This document shows positions 32,669-44,676 of a DNA stretch of 46,323 nucleotides, one piece after another. The translations under genes were made by a program, and so were the position numbers. The notes below the pieces were generated by a model. The model was given only the letters and a program-made list of their open reading frames with translations. It was not told where the DNA came from and did no database searches. Numbering within the stretch: position 1 is the first letter of the stretch; each line of letters starts with the position of its first letter. This stretch comes from Alphaproteobacteria bacterium. GTDB lineage: Bacteria > Pseudomonadota > Alphaproteobacteria > Sphingomonadales > Sphingomonadaceae. Where the stretch lies: the NCBI GenBank assembly GCA_019232625.1, contig JAFANP010000003.1, positions 1 to 46,323 of the forward strand, read 5' to 3'.

Positions 32669-32709
32669 GCCCACCCCCTAGCCCCCTCCCCGTCGGGGAG
32701 GGGGGATTT
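32669..32709. repeat. Hairpin repeat between yqeY and the DUF559 gene
   Basis: This short gap holds CCCCCTCCCC-GTC-GGGGAGGGGG (about 32682-32704), another member of the same hairpin class. It lies directly after the yqeY stop and before the DUF559 start. Confidence 0.65.
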
Positions 32710-33165
32710 TCAGCCGAGCCGCGCCTTCACCAGGGCGCTTGCCCGGCTCATGTCCATCTGGCCGGCGAAGCGCGACTTCACCAGGGCCATCACCCGGCCC
32801 ATGTCCTTGACCGAGGCGGCGCCGGTCTCGGCCACCAGCGCCTCGATCGCCGCCTTGGCCGCTTCCTCGTCCATCTGGGCGGGGAGGAAGGTCTCGATCA
32901 CGGCGACCTCCGCCTTCTCCTGGTCGGCCAACTCCGCGCGTCCGCCCTGCTCGTAGAGGGCGATCGACTCGCGGCGCTGCTTGATCATCTTCTGCAGAAC
33001 CTCGATCAACGTCGCGTCGTCGTCGGCGGGCGGCGCGGCGGCGGTGCGCAGCTCGATGTCGCGGTTCTTCACCGCCGACTGGACGAGGCGCAGGGTGGCA
33101 GTCCTCGCCTTGTCGCCCGCCTTCATGGATGTGACCAGCGCGGCCTTGATGTCGTCGCGAATCAT
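32710..33165 (-). CDS. GatB/YqeY domain protein
   Basis: This 151-residue YqeY-family protein is helical, with the C-terminal domain resembling the tail of the GatB amidotransferase subunit (VIETFLPAQMDEEAAKAAIE, KDMGRVMALVKSRFAGQMD). The N-terminal part IRDDIKAALVTSMKAGDKAR is typical. The cellular role is not established; YqeY genes often lie beside rpsU, dnaG and rpoD, as here. ATG at 33165. Confidence 0.92.
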   Translation of the reverse strand: MIRDDIKAALVTSMKAGDKARTATLRLVQSAVKNRDIELRTAAAPPADDDATLIEVLQKMIKQRRESIALYEQGGRAELADQEKAEVAVIETFLPAQMDEEAAKAAIEALVAETGAASVKDMGRVMALVKSRFAGQMDMSRASALVKARLG

Positions 33166-33224
33166 GCGGCTCTCTTCTTCGGGTAGGCGCGGCAGGATAG
33201 CGGCGGGGCGGGGAGTTTAATAGA

Positions 33225-33253
33225 TTGACGCTGCCGCCCCCGCGCCCTAGCGG
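33225..33253 (+). promoter_or_regulatory. Possible sigma-70 promoter of carA
   Basis: TTGACG (33225-33230) and TAGCGG (33248-33253) have a 17-bp spacer and lie 47 bp upstream of the carA ATG, in the gap divergent from yqeY. The -10 box is weak, so this rests mainly on the -35 match and the spacing. Confidence 0.4.
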
Positions 33254-33299
33254 TCGGCGCTTAGCGACATCGTCAGTTCCAACGAGGAGTGCCCGCCCC

Positions 33300-34472
33300 A
33301 TGGCCCACGCCAAGCCCACGCCTGCGCCTGACGGGGCGACGGGCGTATTGGTGCTGGCCGACGGCACGATCGTCCGGGGACGCGGCTTCGGCGCGGAGGG
33401 CGAGGCGGTGGGCGAGATCGTCTTCAACACCGCCATGAGCGGCTATCAGGAGGTGATGACCGATCCCTCCTACGCGCGCCAGGTCATCGCCTTCACCTTC
33501 CCCCACATCGGCAATGTCGGCGCGAACCATGAGGACGTCGAGGCGGACAATCCCTGGGCGCTCGGCGCGATCGTGCGTCAGGACGTGACCGAGCCCTCCA
33601 ACTTCCGCGCCGCCCAGACCTTCGACGCCTGGATGCGCTCGAACGGTCGCATCGGCCTTTCCGGCGTCGACACCCGAGCGCTCACCCGCAGGATCCGCAC
33701 GCAAGGGGCGCCGAACGGCGTCATCGCCCACCGGGCGGACGGTAACTTCGACCTGGACGCGTTGCTGGAGAGGGCGCGGGCCTGGCCCGGGCTGGAGGGC
33801 ATGGACCTCGCGAAGGAGGTGTCGTGCCGGCAGATGTACCGCTGGGCCGGCGGCCGCTGGAAGCTCGGCGAAGGCTATGGCGAAGGGGAGGGGGGCGAGG
33901 ATCGCCCTCACGTCGTCGCGATCGACTATGGTTCGAAGCGCAACATCTTCCGCAACCTCGCCGATGCCGGCGCGCGGGTCACCGTGCTTCCCGCCACCGC
34001 GAGCTTCGAGGAGGTGATGGCGCACGCGCCGGACGGCCTCTTCCTCTCCAACGGCCCCGGCGATCCCGCCGCTACCGGGGAATATGCGGTGCCCGTCATC
34101 CGGCGGCTGCTCGAGACGCGGCTGCCGCTGTTCGGCATCTGCCTCGGCCACCAGCTGCTCGGCCTCGCCGTGGGCGCGAGGACCGTGAAGATGCACCAGG
34201 GCCACCGCGGCGCCAACCACCCGGTCAAGCGGCTCGCCGACGGCCGGGTCGAGATCACCAGCATGAACCACGGCTTCGCCGTCGAGGCGGACAGCCTGCC
34301 GGAGAATGCGAGGGCGACCCACATCTCCCTCTTCGACGGCAGCCTCTGCGGGCTGGAGCTGACCGACCGTCCCGCCTTCAGCGTCCAATATCATCCGGAG
34401 GCGAGCCCGGGCCCGCAGGACAGCGCCTATCTGTTCGCCAAGTTCGTCCAGGCTCTCGGGGCCGGTCGGTGA
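33300..34472 (+). CDS. carA: Carbamoyl phosphate synthase small subunit
   Basis: This 390-residue glutaminase subunit hydrolyses glutamine and passes ammonia to CarB for carbamoyl phosphate (arginine and pyrimidine synthesis). The N-terminal domain contains NTAMSGYQEVMTDPSYARQV; the class I glutamine amidotransferase domain has the nucleophile elbow FGICLGHQLLG (Cys281) and the HPEAS motif near the end. ATG at 33300 follows GAGGAG. carB is not adjacent but 1.5 kb downstream on the same strand. Confidence 0.97.
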   Translation: MAHAKPTPAPDGATGVLVLADGTIVRGRGFGAEGEAVGEIVFNTAMSGYQEVMTDPSYARQVIAFTFPHIGNVGANHEDVEADNPWALGAIVRQDVTEPSNFRAAQTFDAWMRSNGRIGLSGVDTRALTRRIRTQGAPNGVIAHRADGNFDLDALLERARAWPGLEGMDLAKEVSCRQMYRWAGGRWKLGEGYGEGEGGEDRPHVVAIDYGSKRNIFRNLADAGARVTVLPATASFEEVMAHAPDGLFLSNGPGDPAATGEYAVPVIRRLLETRLPLFGICLGHQLLGLAVGARTVKMHQGHRGANHPVKRLADGRVEITSMNHGFAVEADSLPENARATHISLFDGSLCGLELTDRPAFSVQYHPEASPGPQDSAYLFAKFVQALGAGR

Positions 34473-34476
34473 GCCG

Positions 34477-34941
34477 ATGAAGGCGGCGGAGGGGATCGAG
34501 GCGGACGTGGCCCGCATGCCGCTGTCGGGCGCCGCCGTGACGGCGCTCGCCCGCGCCTATGTCCATTGGGAAAGAGGGGCTTATCCGCCGACGATCCGAA
34601 GCCTCCAGATGGCCGCCCAGCGCGACGACGAGGATTCGGGACGGGCGGTCGCGGCCGTGACGGAGCTGCTCGACGGCGGCTTCCTCAAGCCCGGCGGGGA
34701 GGGCGAGGGCGACCGCCGCGAAGTCGAGATCGCTCCGCCGGGGATCCGCTGGTTCGAGGTCAATTGCGACTATTGGCGCGAGTGCAACGTCTATCGCTTC
34801 CACTCGCGCTTCGGGGTCGCCGGATGCTTCGAATTTGATCCGCGGCGGACGCTCGGCCGCCGCCTCCTGGATCCGCTCGTCCCCGGCGCGGCCCTCGCCG
34901 GAGGCGCGCTCGCCGCCTTGACGATGTGGTTGGTCCGCTGA
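34477..34941 (+). CDS. Hypothetical protein with C-terminal membrane anchor
   Basis: This 154-residue protein has a helical N-terminal part (LSGAAVTALARAYVHWERGA), a middle part with three cysteines (CDYWRECNVYRF, VAGCFEF) and a single C-terminal helix (PLVPGAALAGGALAALTMWL). No family recognised. It starts 4 bp after carA and its TGA overlaps the next ATG (TGATG), so it belongs to the carA transcript. Confidence 0.75.
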   Translation: MKAAEGIEADVARMPLSGAAVTALARAYVHWERGAYPPTIRSLQMAAQRDDEDSGRAVAAVTELLDGGFLKPGGEGEGDRREVEIAPPGIRWFEVNCDYWRECNVYRFHSRFGVAGCFEFDPRRTLGRRLLDPLVPGAALAGGALAALTMWLVR

Positions 34942-35225
34942 TGGATCGCCGCGCGATCATCCTGCCGGGCCTGCTTCTGCCCTTCATCCTCTCCGGCTGC
35001 GTCACGCCCGCGGCGCGCCTCTATTCCGATGCCGAGCTTTCCACCGTCAGCCGCGCCTGCGGGCTTGCGGAAGGGGAGGTGCTGCAGGAGGAGGAGGAGC
35101 CGCGGCTCCTGTTCCTGTTCAGCCCCGGCGCTTCGCCGCGGCAGCGGCATTGCGTCGCCCGGTGGTCGAAGCGGCACGGACTGCACCTCGCCTATATCGA
35201 AGGCGTGGATCGGGCGCCGGAATGA
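34941..35225 (+). CDS. Small lipoprotein
   Basis: This 94-residue protein has a type II signal peptide: the lipobox LSGC with the lipid-bearing cysteine at residue 20 follows AIILPGLLLPFI. The mature part has two more cysteines and an acidic EEEEP stretch. No known domain. Its start overlaps the preceding gene by one base, so the two are coupled, and both probably act in the envelope. Confidence 0.75.
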   Translation: MDRRAIILPGLLLPFILSGCVTPAARLYSDAELSTVSRACGLAEGEVLQEEEEPRLLFLFSPGASPRQRHCVARWSKRHGLHLAYIEGVDRAPE

Positions 35226-35313
35226 GGGCCGTTTTGCCGTTGATGACGCCAGGGCGAACGAGAAGGCGGCCGGCCTCTCGCGGGCCTGTGGGGCGACTTG
35301 GGACAATCCACGA

Positions 35314-35736
35314 TCATGCCGCCCATGGATTGATCAGGCGGATGCTGAGTGGCTCGAAATCGCGGACGTTGCGCGTAGCGAGCGGGACTCGAAGGGCGAT
35401 GGCCTGCGCCGCGATGAGCGTATCGAATTGGCGCGACCCCACCCGTTGGTCGGAAATCAGCACTGAAGCCGCGAACTCGCCCCATCTGACGGCGTGGGCC
35501 AGTTCGAAGGCGACGATCCGCCCCACATGGTCCGCGACCAGGCATTCCAGCCAGGGAAGGAGCAGCGCGCGCTTATGCTCGCCTCGCGTCACCCTTATTC
35601 CCACCGCAAGCTCGGCAACGACGATCGTCGAAAGCAGCGTGTCGTCACGGTTTCGAAAGAGCCATTCGACCACACGCGGATCCGGGCGTGGCTTGGTGAT
35701 TTCACTGAAGACGTTGGTATCAACTAAAATCGTCAT
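35314..35736 (-). CDS. vapC: VapC-type PIN domain toxin
   Basis: This 140-residue PIN-domain ribonuclease has the acidic metal-binding residues D6 (ILVDTNVFSE), E42 (VVAELAVGI) and D105 (FDTLIAAQA), with the usual ATRNVRDF segment near the end. VapC toxins cut RNA, often initiator tRNA or rRNA, unless bound by their antitoxin. Its ATG lies inside the antitoxin gene, overlapping it by 17 bp, the usual layout for such pairs. It lies between carA and carB in the opposite orientation. Confidence 0.92.
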   Translation of the reverse strand: MTILVDTNVFSEITKPRPDPRVVEWLFRNRDDTLLSTIVVAELAVGIRVTRGEHKRALLLPWLECLVADHVGRIVAFELAHAVRWGEFAASVLISDQRVGSRQFDTLIAAQAIALRVPLATRNVRDFEPLSIRLINPWAA

Positions 35737-35932
35737 ATTCGAACGGGACCGGCCGCTCTCCCAGGGAGCGTTCGGGGAATTCGATCTCCACGCCCGGCCG
35801 GGTCATCGCAATCAGCTTATGCACCCAATCGCCCCCCCGCTCGGCCGGGCCGGCGCCATCGGCCGGCCCTACGGCAAGGCCGCCAAAGCCGGCACGCTCC
35901 TCCGCAACCCCGCTCGTTTTTCGTCCGGCCAT
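35720..35932 (-). CDS. Probable antitoxin partner of VapC
   Basis: This 70-residue protein overlaps the toxin start by 17 bp. The N-terminal part is short and basic (MAGRKTSGVAEERAG), and the C-terminal part (MTRPGVEIEFPERSLGERPV, ending FEYDDFS) is the acidic, extended kind that wraps a PIN toxin. ATG at 35932 with GGATGGG upstream; an ATG at 35956 would add 8 residues. It is hidden in a long antisense frame of carB, so automatic callers may miss it. Confidence 0.75.
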   Translation of the reverse strand: MAGRKTSGVAEERAGFGGLAVGPADGAGPAERGGDWVHKLIAMTRPGVEIEFPERSLGERPVPFEYDDFS

Positions 35933-35983
35933 GGCAACCCATCCATTTTCGAGCATTTCTGCCACAAGGTTAACTGATAAGCA

Positions 35984-39331
<3,348 letters not shown>

Positions 39332-39354
39332 TCCCGACAACCAGCCTCTTGAGA

Positions 39355-39380
39355 GGCGGCCGCTTGAGAAGGGGGCCGCC
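39355..39380. terminator. Stem-loop between carB and greA
   Basis: GGCGGCC (39355-39361) pairs with GGCCGCC (39374-39380) around a 12-nt loop, and a smaller CCTCTTGAGAGG palindrome precedes it. There is no clear T-run, so termination is possible but weak. Confidence 0.4.
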
Positions 39381-39410
39381 CGTTCGAATTTCTGACGAAA
39401 GGCAACACTA

Positions 39411-39890
39411 ATGGCGACCGTCGACAAGATGCCGATGCTGGCCGAAGGCTATGAGAAGCTGCAGGCGGAAGTCCGGCACCTGAAAACCGTCGAGCGCCCG
39501 GCGATCATCGACGCGATCGAGGAAGCGCGCGGCCACGGCGACCTTTCGGAGAATGCCGAATACCATGCCGCCAAGGAACGCCAGGGCCAGGTCGAGGCGC
39601 AGATCGCCGACATCGACGACCGGCTGAGCCGCGCGATGGTGATCGACCCGAAGACCCTGTCGGGGGACCGGGTGGTGTTCGGCGCGACCGTGCAGCTGCT
39701 CGACGAGAACGACAATCCGGTCACCTACCAGATCGTCGGCCAGACCGAGGCGGACGCGAAGGTCGGCCGCATCTCCTACAACTCGCCGCTCGGCCGCGCC
39801 CTCATCGGCCGCTCGGTCGGCGACGAGGTCGAGGTCTCCACTCCCTCGGGCGACCGTTATTACGCGATCGAGAAGGTCGAGTTCATCTGA
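39411..39890 (+). CDS. greA: Transcription elongation factor GreA
   Basis: This 159-residue factor rescues backtracked RNA polymerase by stimulating transcript cleavage. The N-terminal coiled coil has the acidic tip [20 protein letters not shown] (the catalytic Asp and Glu are in this stretch), and the C-terminal FKBP-like domain contains [21 protein letters not shown] at 39411 follows GAAAGG. Confidence 0.97.
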   Translation: MATVDKMPMLAEGYEKLQAEVRHLKTVERPAIIDAIEEARGHGDLSENAEYHAAKERQGQVEAQIADIDDRLSRAMVIDPKTLSGDRVVFGATVQLLDENDNPVTYQIVGQTEADAKVGRISYNSPLGRALIGRSVGDEVEVSTPSGDRYYAIEKVEFI

Positions 39891-39922
39891 TCCGGCCGCC
39901 GCGCCACCGGCGCATAACGGAG

Positions 39923-40567
39923 ATGCGTCCGCCCGAAAGCTGGCAGCGCGCGCCGGCGACGGTGCTCATCGCGGCGGTGACGGCGGCGGCATGGGCGGCG
40001 ATGTGGATCGGCGGCTACACCCAGGCCGCGGCGCTCTTGCTCGGCTTCCTGCCCGACCGGCTGAGCGAGGGGACGGCGGCGGCGCGGGTGGCGACGGCGC
40101 TGCTCAACCCGCTCACGGCGACTCTGGTCCATGCCGGGTTCGCGCACCTGTTCATGAACCTCATCATCCACGTATATTGCGGGCGGTCGGTCGAGGCGAT
40201 CCTCGGCTCCAGGGCGCTTCTGCTCATCTACGCGGTCGGCGCCTATGCGGCGGCGGGGGCGCAGTTCGCGGCCGGCCCGCACGTCGCCTTGCCGATGGTG
40301 GGGGCGAGCGGCGCCATCTCGGCGGTGATCGGCGCCTATGCGATGCTTTTCGGTCGCAACCGGGTGAACGTCGCGAGCGCGGTCGCCGCCACCTTCCTCA
40401 ACGCCTTGTGGATGATCGCCGCCTGGGCGCTCCTCCAATATGCGGTCGGATCGCTCTTCCTCACGACGATGAACGTCGACATCGCCATCGCCGCCCATGT
40501 CGGCGGGTTCGTCGCCGGCCTGGTCCTGGCCCGCCCCCTCCTCCTGTGGAAATGGCGCCACGCCTGA
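39923..40567 (+). CDS. Rhomboid family intramembrane serine protease
   Basis: This 214-residue membrane protein has about six helices. The catalytic serine is S129 in VGASGAISA and the catalytic histidine H192 in AHVGGFVAG; the earlier LVHAGFAHLFMNLI carries the conserved HxxxN region. It cleaves membrane substrates, unknown here. It lies 32 bp after greA on the same strand and may be co-transcribed. Confidence 0.93.
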   Translation: MRPPESWQRAPATVLIAAVTAAAWAAMWIGGYTQAAALLLGFLPDRLSEGTAAARVATALLNPLTATLVHAGFAHLFMNLIIHVYCGRSVEAILGSRALLLIYAVGAYAAAGAQFAAGPHVALPMVGASGAISAVIGAYAMLFGRNRVNVASAVAATFLNALWMIAAWALLQYAVGSLFLTTMNVDIAIAAHVGGFVAGLVLARPLLLWKWRHA

Positions 40568-40579
40568 CCGCCAGCCGAG

Positions 40580-40795
40580 TCAGTCCTTGAGGTCCGGCTC
40601 CAGCAGGCGGTGGAGGTGGACGACGACATATTTCATCTCGGCATCGTCGACCGTGCGCTGAGCCGCGCCGCGCCAGGCCTCGAGCGCGGCGGCGTAGTTG
40701 GGATAGACGCCGACGATGTCGATCGAGGCGAGGTCGTAGTCGAGGCCGCGCGGATCCTTGACCCGCCCGCCGAAGACGAGGTGGAGCTTGCTCAT
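40580..40795 (-). CDS. DUF4170 protein
   Basis: This 71-residue protein with the DUF4170 pattern (LHLVFGGRVKDPRGLDYDLA, YPNYAAALEAWRGAAQRTVD) is typical of alphaproteobacteria. No function is known. It converges on the rhomboid gene with a gap of 12 bp. Confidence 0.88.
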   Translation of the reverse strand: MSKLHLVFGGRVKDPRGLDYDLASIDIVGVYPNYAAALEAWRGAAQRTVDDAEMKYVVVHLHRLLEPDLKD

Positions 40796-40848
40796 GCCGG
40801 GCCGATGGACGGCGTCGCGGCGGAAGGCAAGGCCCTCCGCCGGCGGCG

Positions 40849-41307
40849 TCAGCGCTTGCGCACCGAGTCCGCGGCGGCCCCGGCCGAGCTCTTGAGCGCG
40901 CCCATCGCCCGGTCGGTGAAGCCGTCCAGCTGCTCGCGGCTGGCGTCGCGCGCCGCGCGCACCGCGTCGCGGGCGCTGTCGGTGAGGCGGCGCCCCGCGG
41001 TGCCGAGCAGCTGCTCCTCCCGGCTGGTGCGTGGAAGGAGGGCGCCCGCGATCGCGCCCAGGGCGAGCCCGCCGACGACGGCGACGAGCGGCGCCGAGTC
41101 GATGCTTTCCGCCGCCCGCTGGCTCACGTCGCCGGCCCGTTCGCGGGCCGCCGCATAGGCCGCCGAGGTGCGGTCGCGCGCCGCCTGGTAGGCGTCCGCG
41201 GCCTTGGTGCTGACCGCCGACAGGCGGCCGTTGCCGGTCTCTCCGGCGCCCTCGGCGCCGCGATTGGTGGTGGTCGCCGTGCCGGCGGTGTCGGAAGAGG
41301 TGCTCAT
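40849..41307 (-). CDS. Helical envelope-associated protein (YqjD/ElaB-like)
   Basis: This 152-residue protein has amphipathic helices rich in Ala, Arg and Asp (KAADAYQAARDRTSAAYAAA), a glycine-rich hydrophobic segment (LVAVVGGLALGAIAGALL) and a second helical stretch. It resembles DUF883/ElaB proteins that anchor in the inner membrane, but the match is loose. It is the last gene of a four-gene operon whose stops and starts overlap (ATGA at 41304-41307). Confidence 0.75.
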   Translation of the reverse strand: MSTSSDTAGTATTTNRGAEGAGETGNGRLSAVSTKAADAYQAARDRTSAAYAAARERAGDVSQRAAESIDSAPLVAVVGGLALGAIAGALLPRTSREEQLLGTAGRRLTDSARDAVRAARDASREQLDGFTDRAMGALKSSAGAAADSVRKR

Positions 41308-41690
41308 GCGTCTGCTCCTTGCTTGACCGGCCGCTCCGTCACGGGGGCCGTCAGGTCGTAATTGCGATCGTGCCTGTCGAGGCGGGTGGTCACCAGGTCG
41401 TCGTCGCCGGCGCCGGAATGGAACAGGCGCGAGACGACGGACCTGATCGAGCCGCGCGCCAGGAAGAGGGTGAAGGCGGCAAGGCCCGCCGAGACGACCA
41501 CCGGCCGGGCCTTCACCGCCTCGACCGCGTCCTCCGCCAGCTCGCCGCTGCGCTCCTTCACCCCGTCCCATGCATTATGGGCGATCGTGCCCGGCCTCAG
41601 CCGCTGCTGCAGCTCGGCGGCCGTGGCGGCGAGCCGCCGGCGCGCCTCCTCGGCCTCGCGCCGGGCGCGCAGGATCTCCGGGGCGCTCAT
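41304..41690 (-). CDS. DUF3618 protein
   Basis: This 128-residue protein has the DUF3618 N-terminal helix (EILRARREAEEARRRLAATA, LQQRLRPGTIAHNAWDGVK) and one membrane segment (VVSAGLAAFTLFLARG). DUF3618 is the likely counterpart of E. coli YqjK in this operon. It overlaps both neighbours by ATGA junctions. Confidence 0.82.
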   Translation of the reverse strand: MSAPEILRARREAEEARRRLAATAAELQQRLRPGTIAHNAWDGVKERSGELAEDAVEAVKARPVVVSAGLAAFTLFLARGSIRSVVSRLFHSGAGDDDLVTTRLDRHDRNYDLTAPVTERPVKQGADA

Positions 41691-42073
41691 CCCGTCTTCT
41701 CCCCGCCGGCGAGGGCGGCCCGCTCTTCCTCGTCCCCGCCCAGAGCGCCGAGCTTCGCTGCGCCGTAGCGGACCAGGACGAAGCCGAGGACGGCGACGAC
41801 CGCGAACACGATCAGCCCGCCCAATGCCGGCCCGACCAGCTTCGCGAGCTGCATCGCGAAGCCGACGAGAAGCGCGATCAGCGCGGCATTGAGCAGGAGA
41901 AAGGCCGCGGCCAGCGCGATGGCGCCGTTGCGCGCCAGGCCGACGCGCCGCATCGCCACCGTGCGGTAGAGGTTCGCCTCGGCCCGCAAATAGGCCTTGC
42001 CGTCCTCCGCCAGCTTCCCGAACAGCTCGCCGATCGAGCTTTCGCCGGGCGAGGATGTCGGCCCGTCCAGCAT
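41687..42073 (-). CDS. Phage-holin-family (YqjE/holin-X-like) membrane protein
   Basis: This 128-residue protein has two strong membrane helices (NGAIALAAAFLLLNAALIAL and LGGLIVFAVVAVLGFVLV) separated by a short loop, preceded by ELFGKLAEDGKAYLRAEANL. This is the pattern of the holin-X/YqjE family; despite the name these chromosomal proteins are not known to lyse cells. One-base overlap with the upstream gene (TGATG), four-base overlap with DUF3618. Confidence 0.85.
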   Translation of the reverse strand: MLDGPTSSPGESSIGELFGKLAEDGKAYLRAEANLYRTVAMRRVGLARNGAIALAAAFLLLNAALIALLVGFAMQLAKLVGPALGGLIVFAVVAVLGFVLVRYGAAKLGALGGDEEERAALAGGEKTG

Positions 42074-42702
42074 CAGGCCCCGGCCGTCCCGTCGCTGCCG
42101 GTGGAGCCGCGGCTTCCCGGACCGTCGCCTTCGCTCAGGCCGGCCTTGACCAGGCGGGCGAGGGTGAAGCCGACGACGGCGGCGATGCCGATGGCGATGC
42201 CCGGGCTCTTGCGGACCGCGGACTGGACGTTGCCGTAAAGCTCGTCGACGTCGGTGCGGCGCAGCGTGTCGGCAAAGCCGGACACGGCGTCGGAGGCGCG
42301 GCGGGCATATTCGCCATATTGGCCGCCGAGCCGCTCGTCGATCGAGTCGGCCGTGTCGGCGACGACCCTCGACAGTTCCTCGAGCGCGTCGCTGGCACGC
42401 GTCTTTCCGCCCTCGGCGAACTCGCGGGCGCGGTCGCCCGCCTGGCCCCGCAGCGCGTTCACCTGGTTCTTCAGCTGGTCGCGGACCCCGGCGCCTTCGT
42501 CGCCGCCGCCGGTGCCCGTATCGCCCGTCGTCGCCATCGCCTGTCCTCCTCCGCTCGCGGCGGTGCCGCCCGTGTCGTCGCCGCTTGTGCCCGCGCCGAC
42601 GAAGCCGCCGCCGGCCGCTCCGCCGCCGTCGCCGTTCGTCTCCATGGCGCCGTTGATGATGTGGTCCGTGCCTTCCGGCAGTTCGTCGGGGCGGGGGGGC
42701 AT
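42073..42702 (-). CDS. DUF883/YqjD-like protein with disordered N-terminus
   Basis: This 209-residue protein has about 75 Gly/Thr-rich, probably disordered residues, then amphipathic helices (RDQLKNQVNALRGQAGDRAR, DALEELSRVVADTADSIDER) and a single C-terminal hydrophobic segment (SPGIAIGIAAVVGFTLARL). This fits YqjD/ElaB proteins, which in E. coli are ribosome-associated inner-membrane proteins of stationary phase. It is the first gene of the four-gene operon; ATG at 42702 follows AGGAGAAG. The promoter lies in the 161-bp gap divergent from eno. Confidence 0.78.
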   Translation of the reverse strand: MPPRPDELPEGTDHIINGAMETNGDGGGAAGGGFVGAGTSGDDTGGTAASGGGQAMATTGDTGTGGGDEGAGVRDQLKNQVNALRGQAGDRAREFAEGGKTRASDALEELSRVVADTADSIDERLGGQYGEYARRASDAVSGFADTLRRTDVDELYGNVQSAVRKSPGIAIGIAAVVGFTLARLVKAGLSEGDGPGSRGSTGSDGTAGA

Positions 42703-42821
42703 GGCTGCTTCTCCTGATCTGGTGACGCTCGGGACCCGAAACCGGCGAGGCGGGCTTCCCGTTCCGGGCGCCGCGACGAAAGTTGCGCCGCGCGCGCCGC
42801 GCCGATAAGCCGCCCGGCTAA

Positions 42822-44150
<1,329 letters not shown>

Positions 44151-44249
44151 GCGCGGCCTCCGCCCCGGCCGCGGCACGCCCTGCCGGAAATATCGCGAAT
44201 CTCGCGCAAAAAGCTTGATTCCGGACGCTTTTCCTGATTCTTTAACCAA

Positions 44250-44567
44250 ATGGCGGCGGGTAGGCGCAATTCCCTGGAACTCATCAAGCGGGCGGCATGG
44301 CCGGCCGTGGCGCTCCTCATCATCGCCAACTTCCTGGGCTATGCGATCGTCGGCTCGAACGGCATCCTGAGCTGGGGCGACTATCGCCGGCAGAAGGAGC
44401 AGAAGCTGGTCGAGCTCGCCAGCCTGCAGCAGGAGCATGTGCGGCTCGCCCATCGCGCCCGCCTGCTCGACCCGCGCAGCGCCGATCCGGATCTCGCCGA
44501 CGAGCTGGTCCGCAAGGATCTGGGCCTCGTCCGCCCCGACGAGGTGGTCATCGACATCCCGCAATAG
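44250..44567 (+). CDS. ftsB: Septum formation initiator FtsB/DivIC family
   Basis: This 105-residue single-pass protein has a membrane helix at about 16-36 (AWPAVALLIIANFLGYAIV) followed by a coiled coil (about 45-72, RQKEQKLVELASLQQEHVR) and the C-terminal PDLADELVRKDLGLVRPDEV, the pattern of FtsB in the FtsQLB division complex. The eno-ftsB-pdhA order is, as I recall, common in alphaproteobacteria. Confidence 0.92.
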   Translation: MAAGRRNSLELIKRAAWPAVALLIIANFLGYAIVGSNGILSWGDYRRQKEQKLVELASLQQEHVRLAHRARLLDPRSADPDLADELVRKDLGLVRPDEVVIDIPQ

Positions 44568-44573
44568 GCTGCG

Positions 44574-44593
44574 CGCGCGGCGGCCGCCGCGCG
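44574..44593. terminator. Perfect 20-bp palindrome after ftsB
   Basis: CGCGCGGCGGCCGCCGCGCG reads the same on both strands and starts 7 bp after the ftsB stop. No T-run follows. It may slow transcription or be a chance product of very high GC. Confidence 0.35.
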
Positions 44594-44676
44594 GGAAGGC
44601 GCGACGGGCACAAGTTGCGCGGCTTGGCGTTTGCCGCCATAGAGCCGCCCATTCCAACCGGACAGGAAGCCTCAAC

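Noticed and set aside
41687-42073. Prophage lysis gene (holin)
   Set aside because: The holin-X name is only a family label; no other phage gene is near and the operon matches a chromosomal envelope module.
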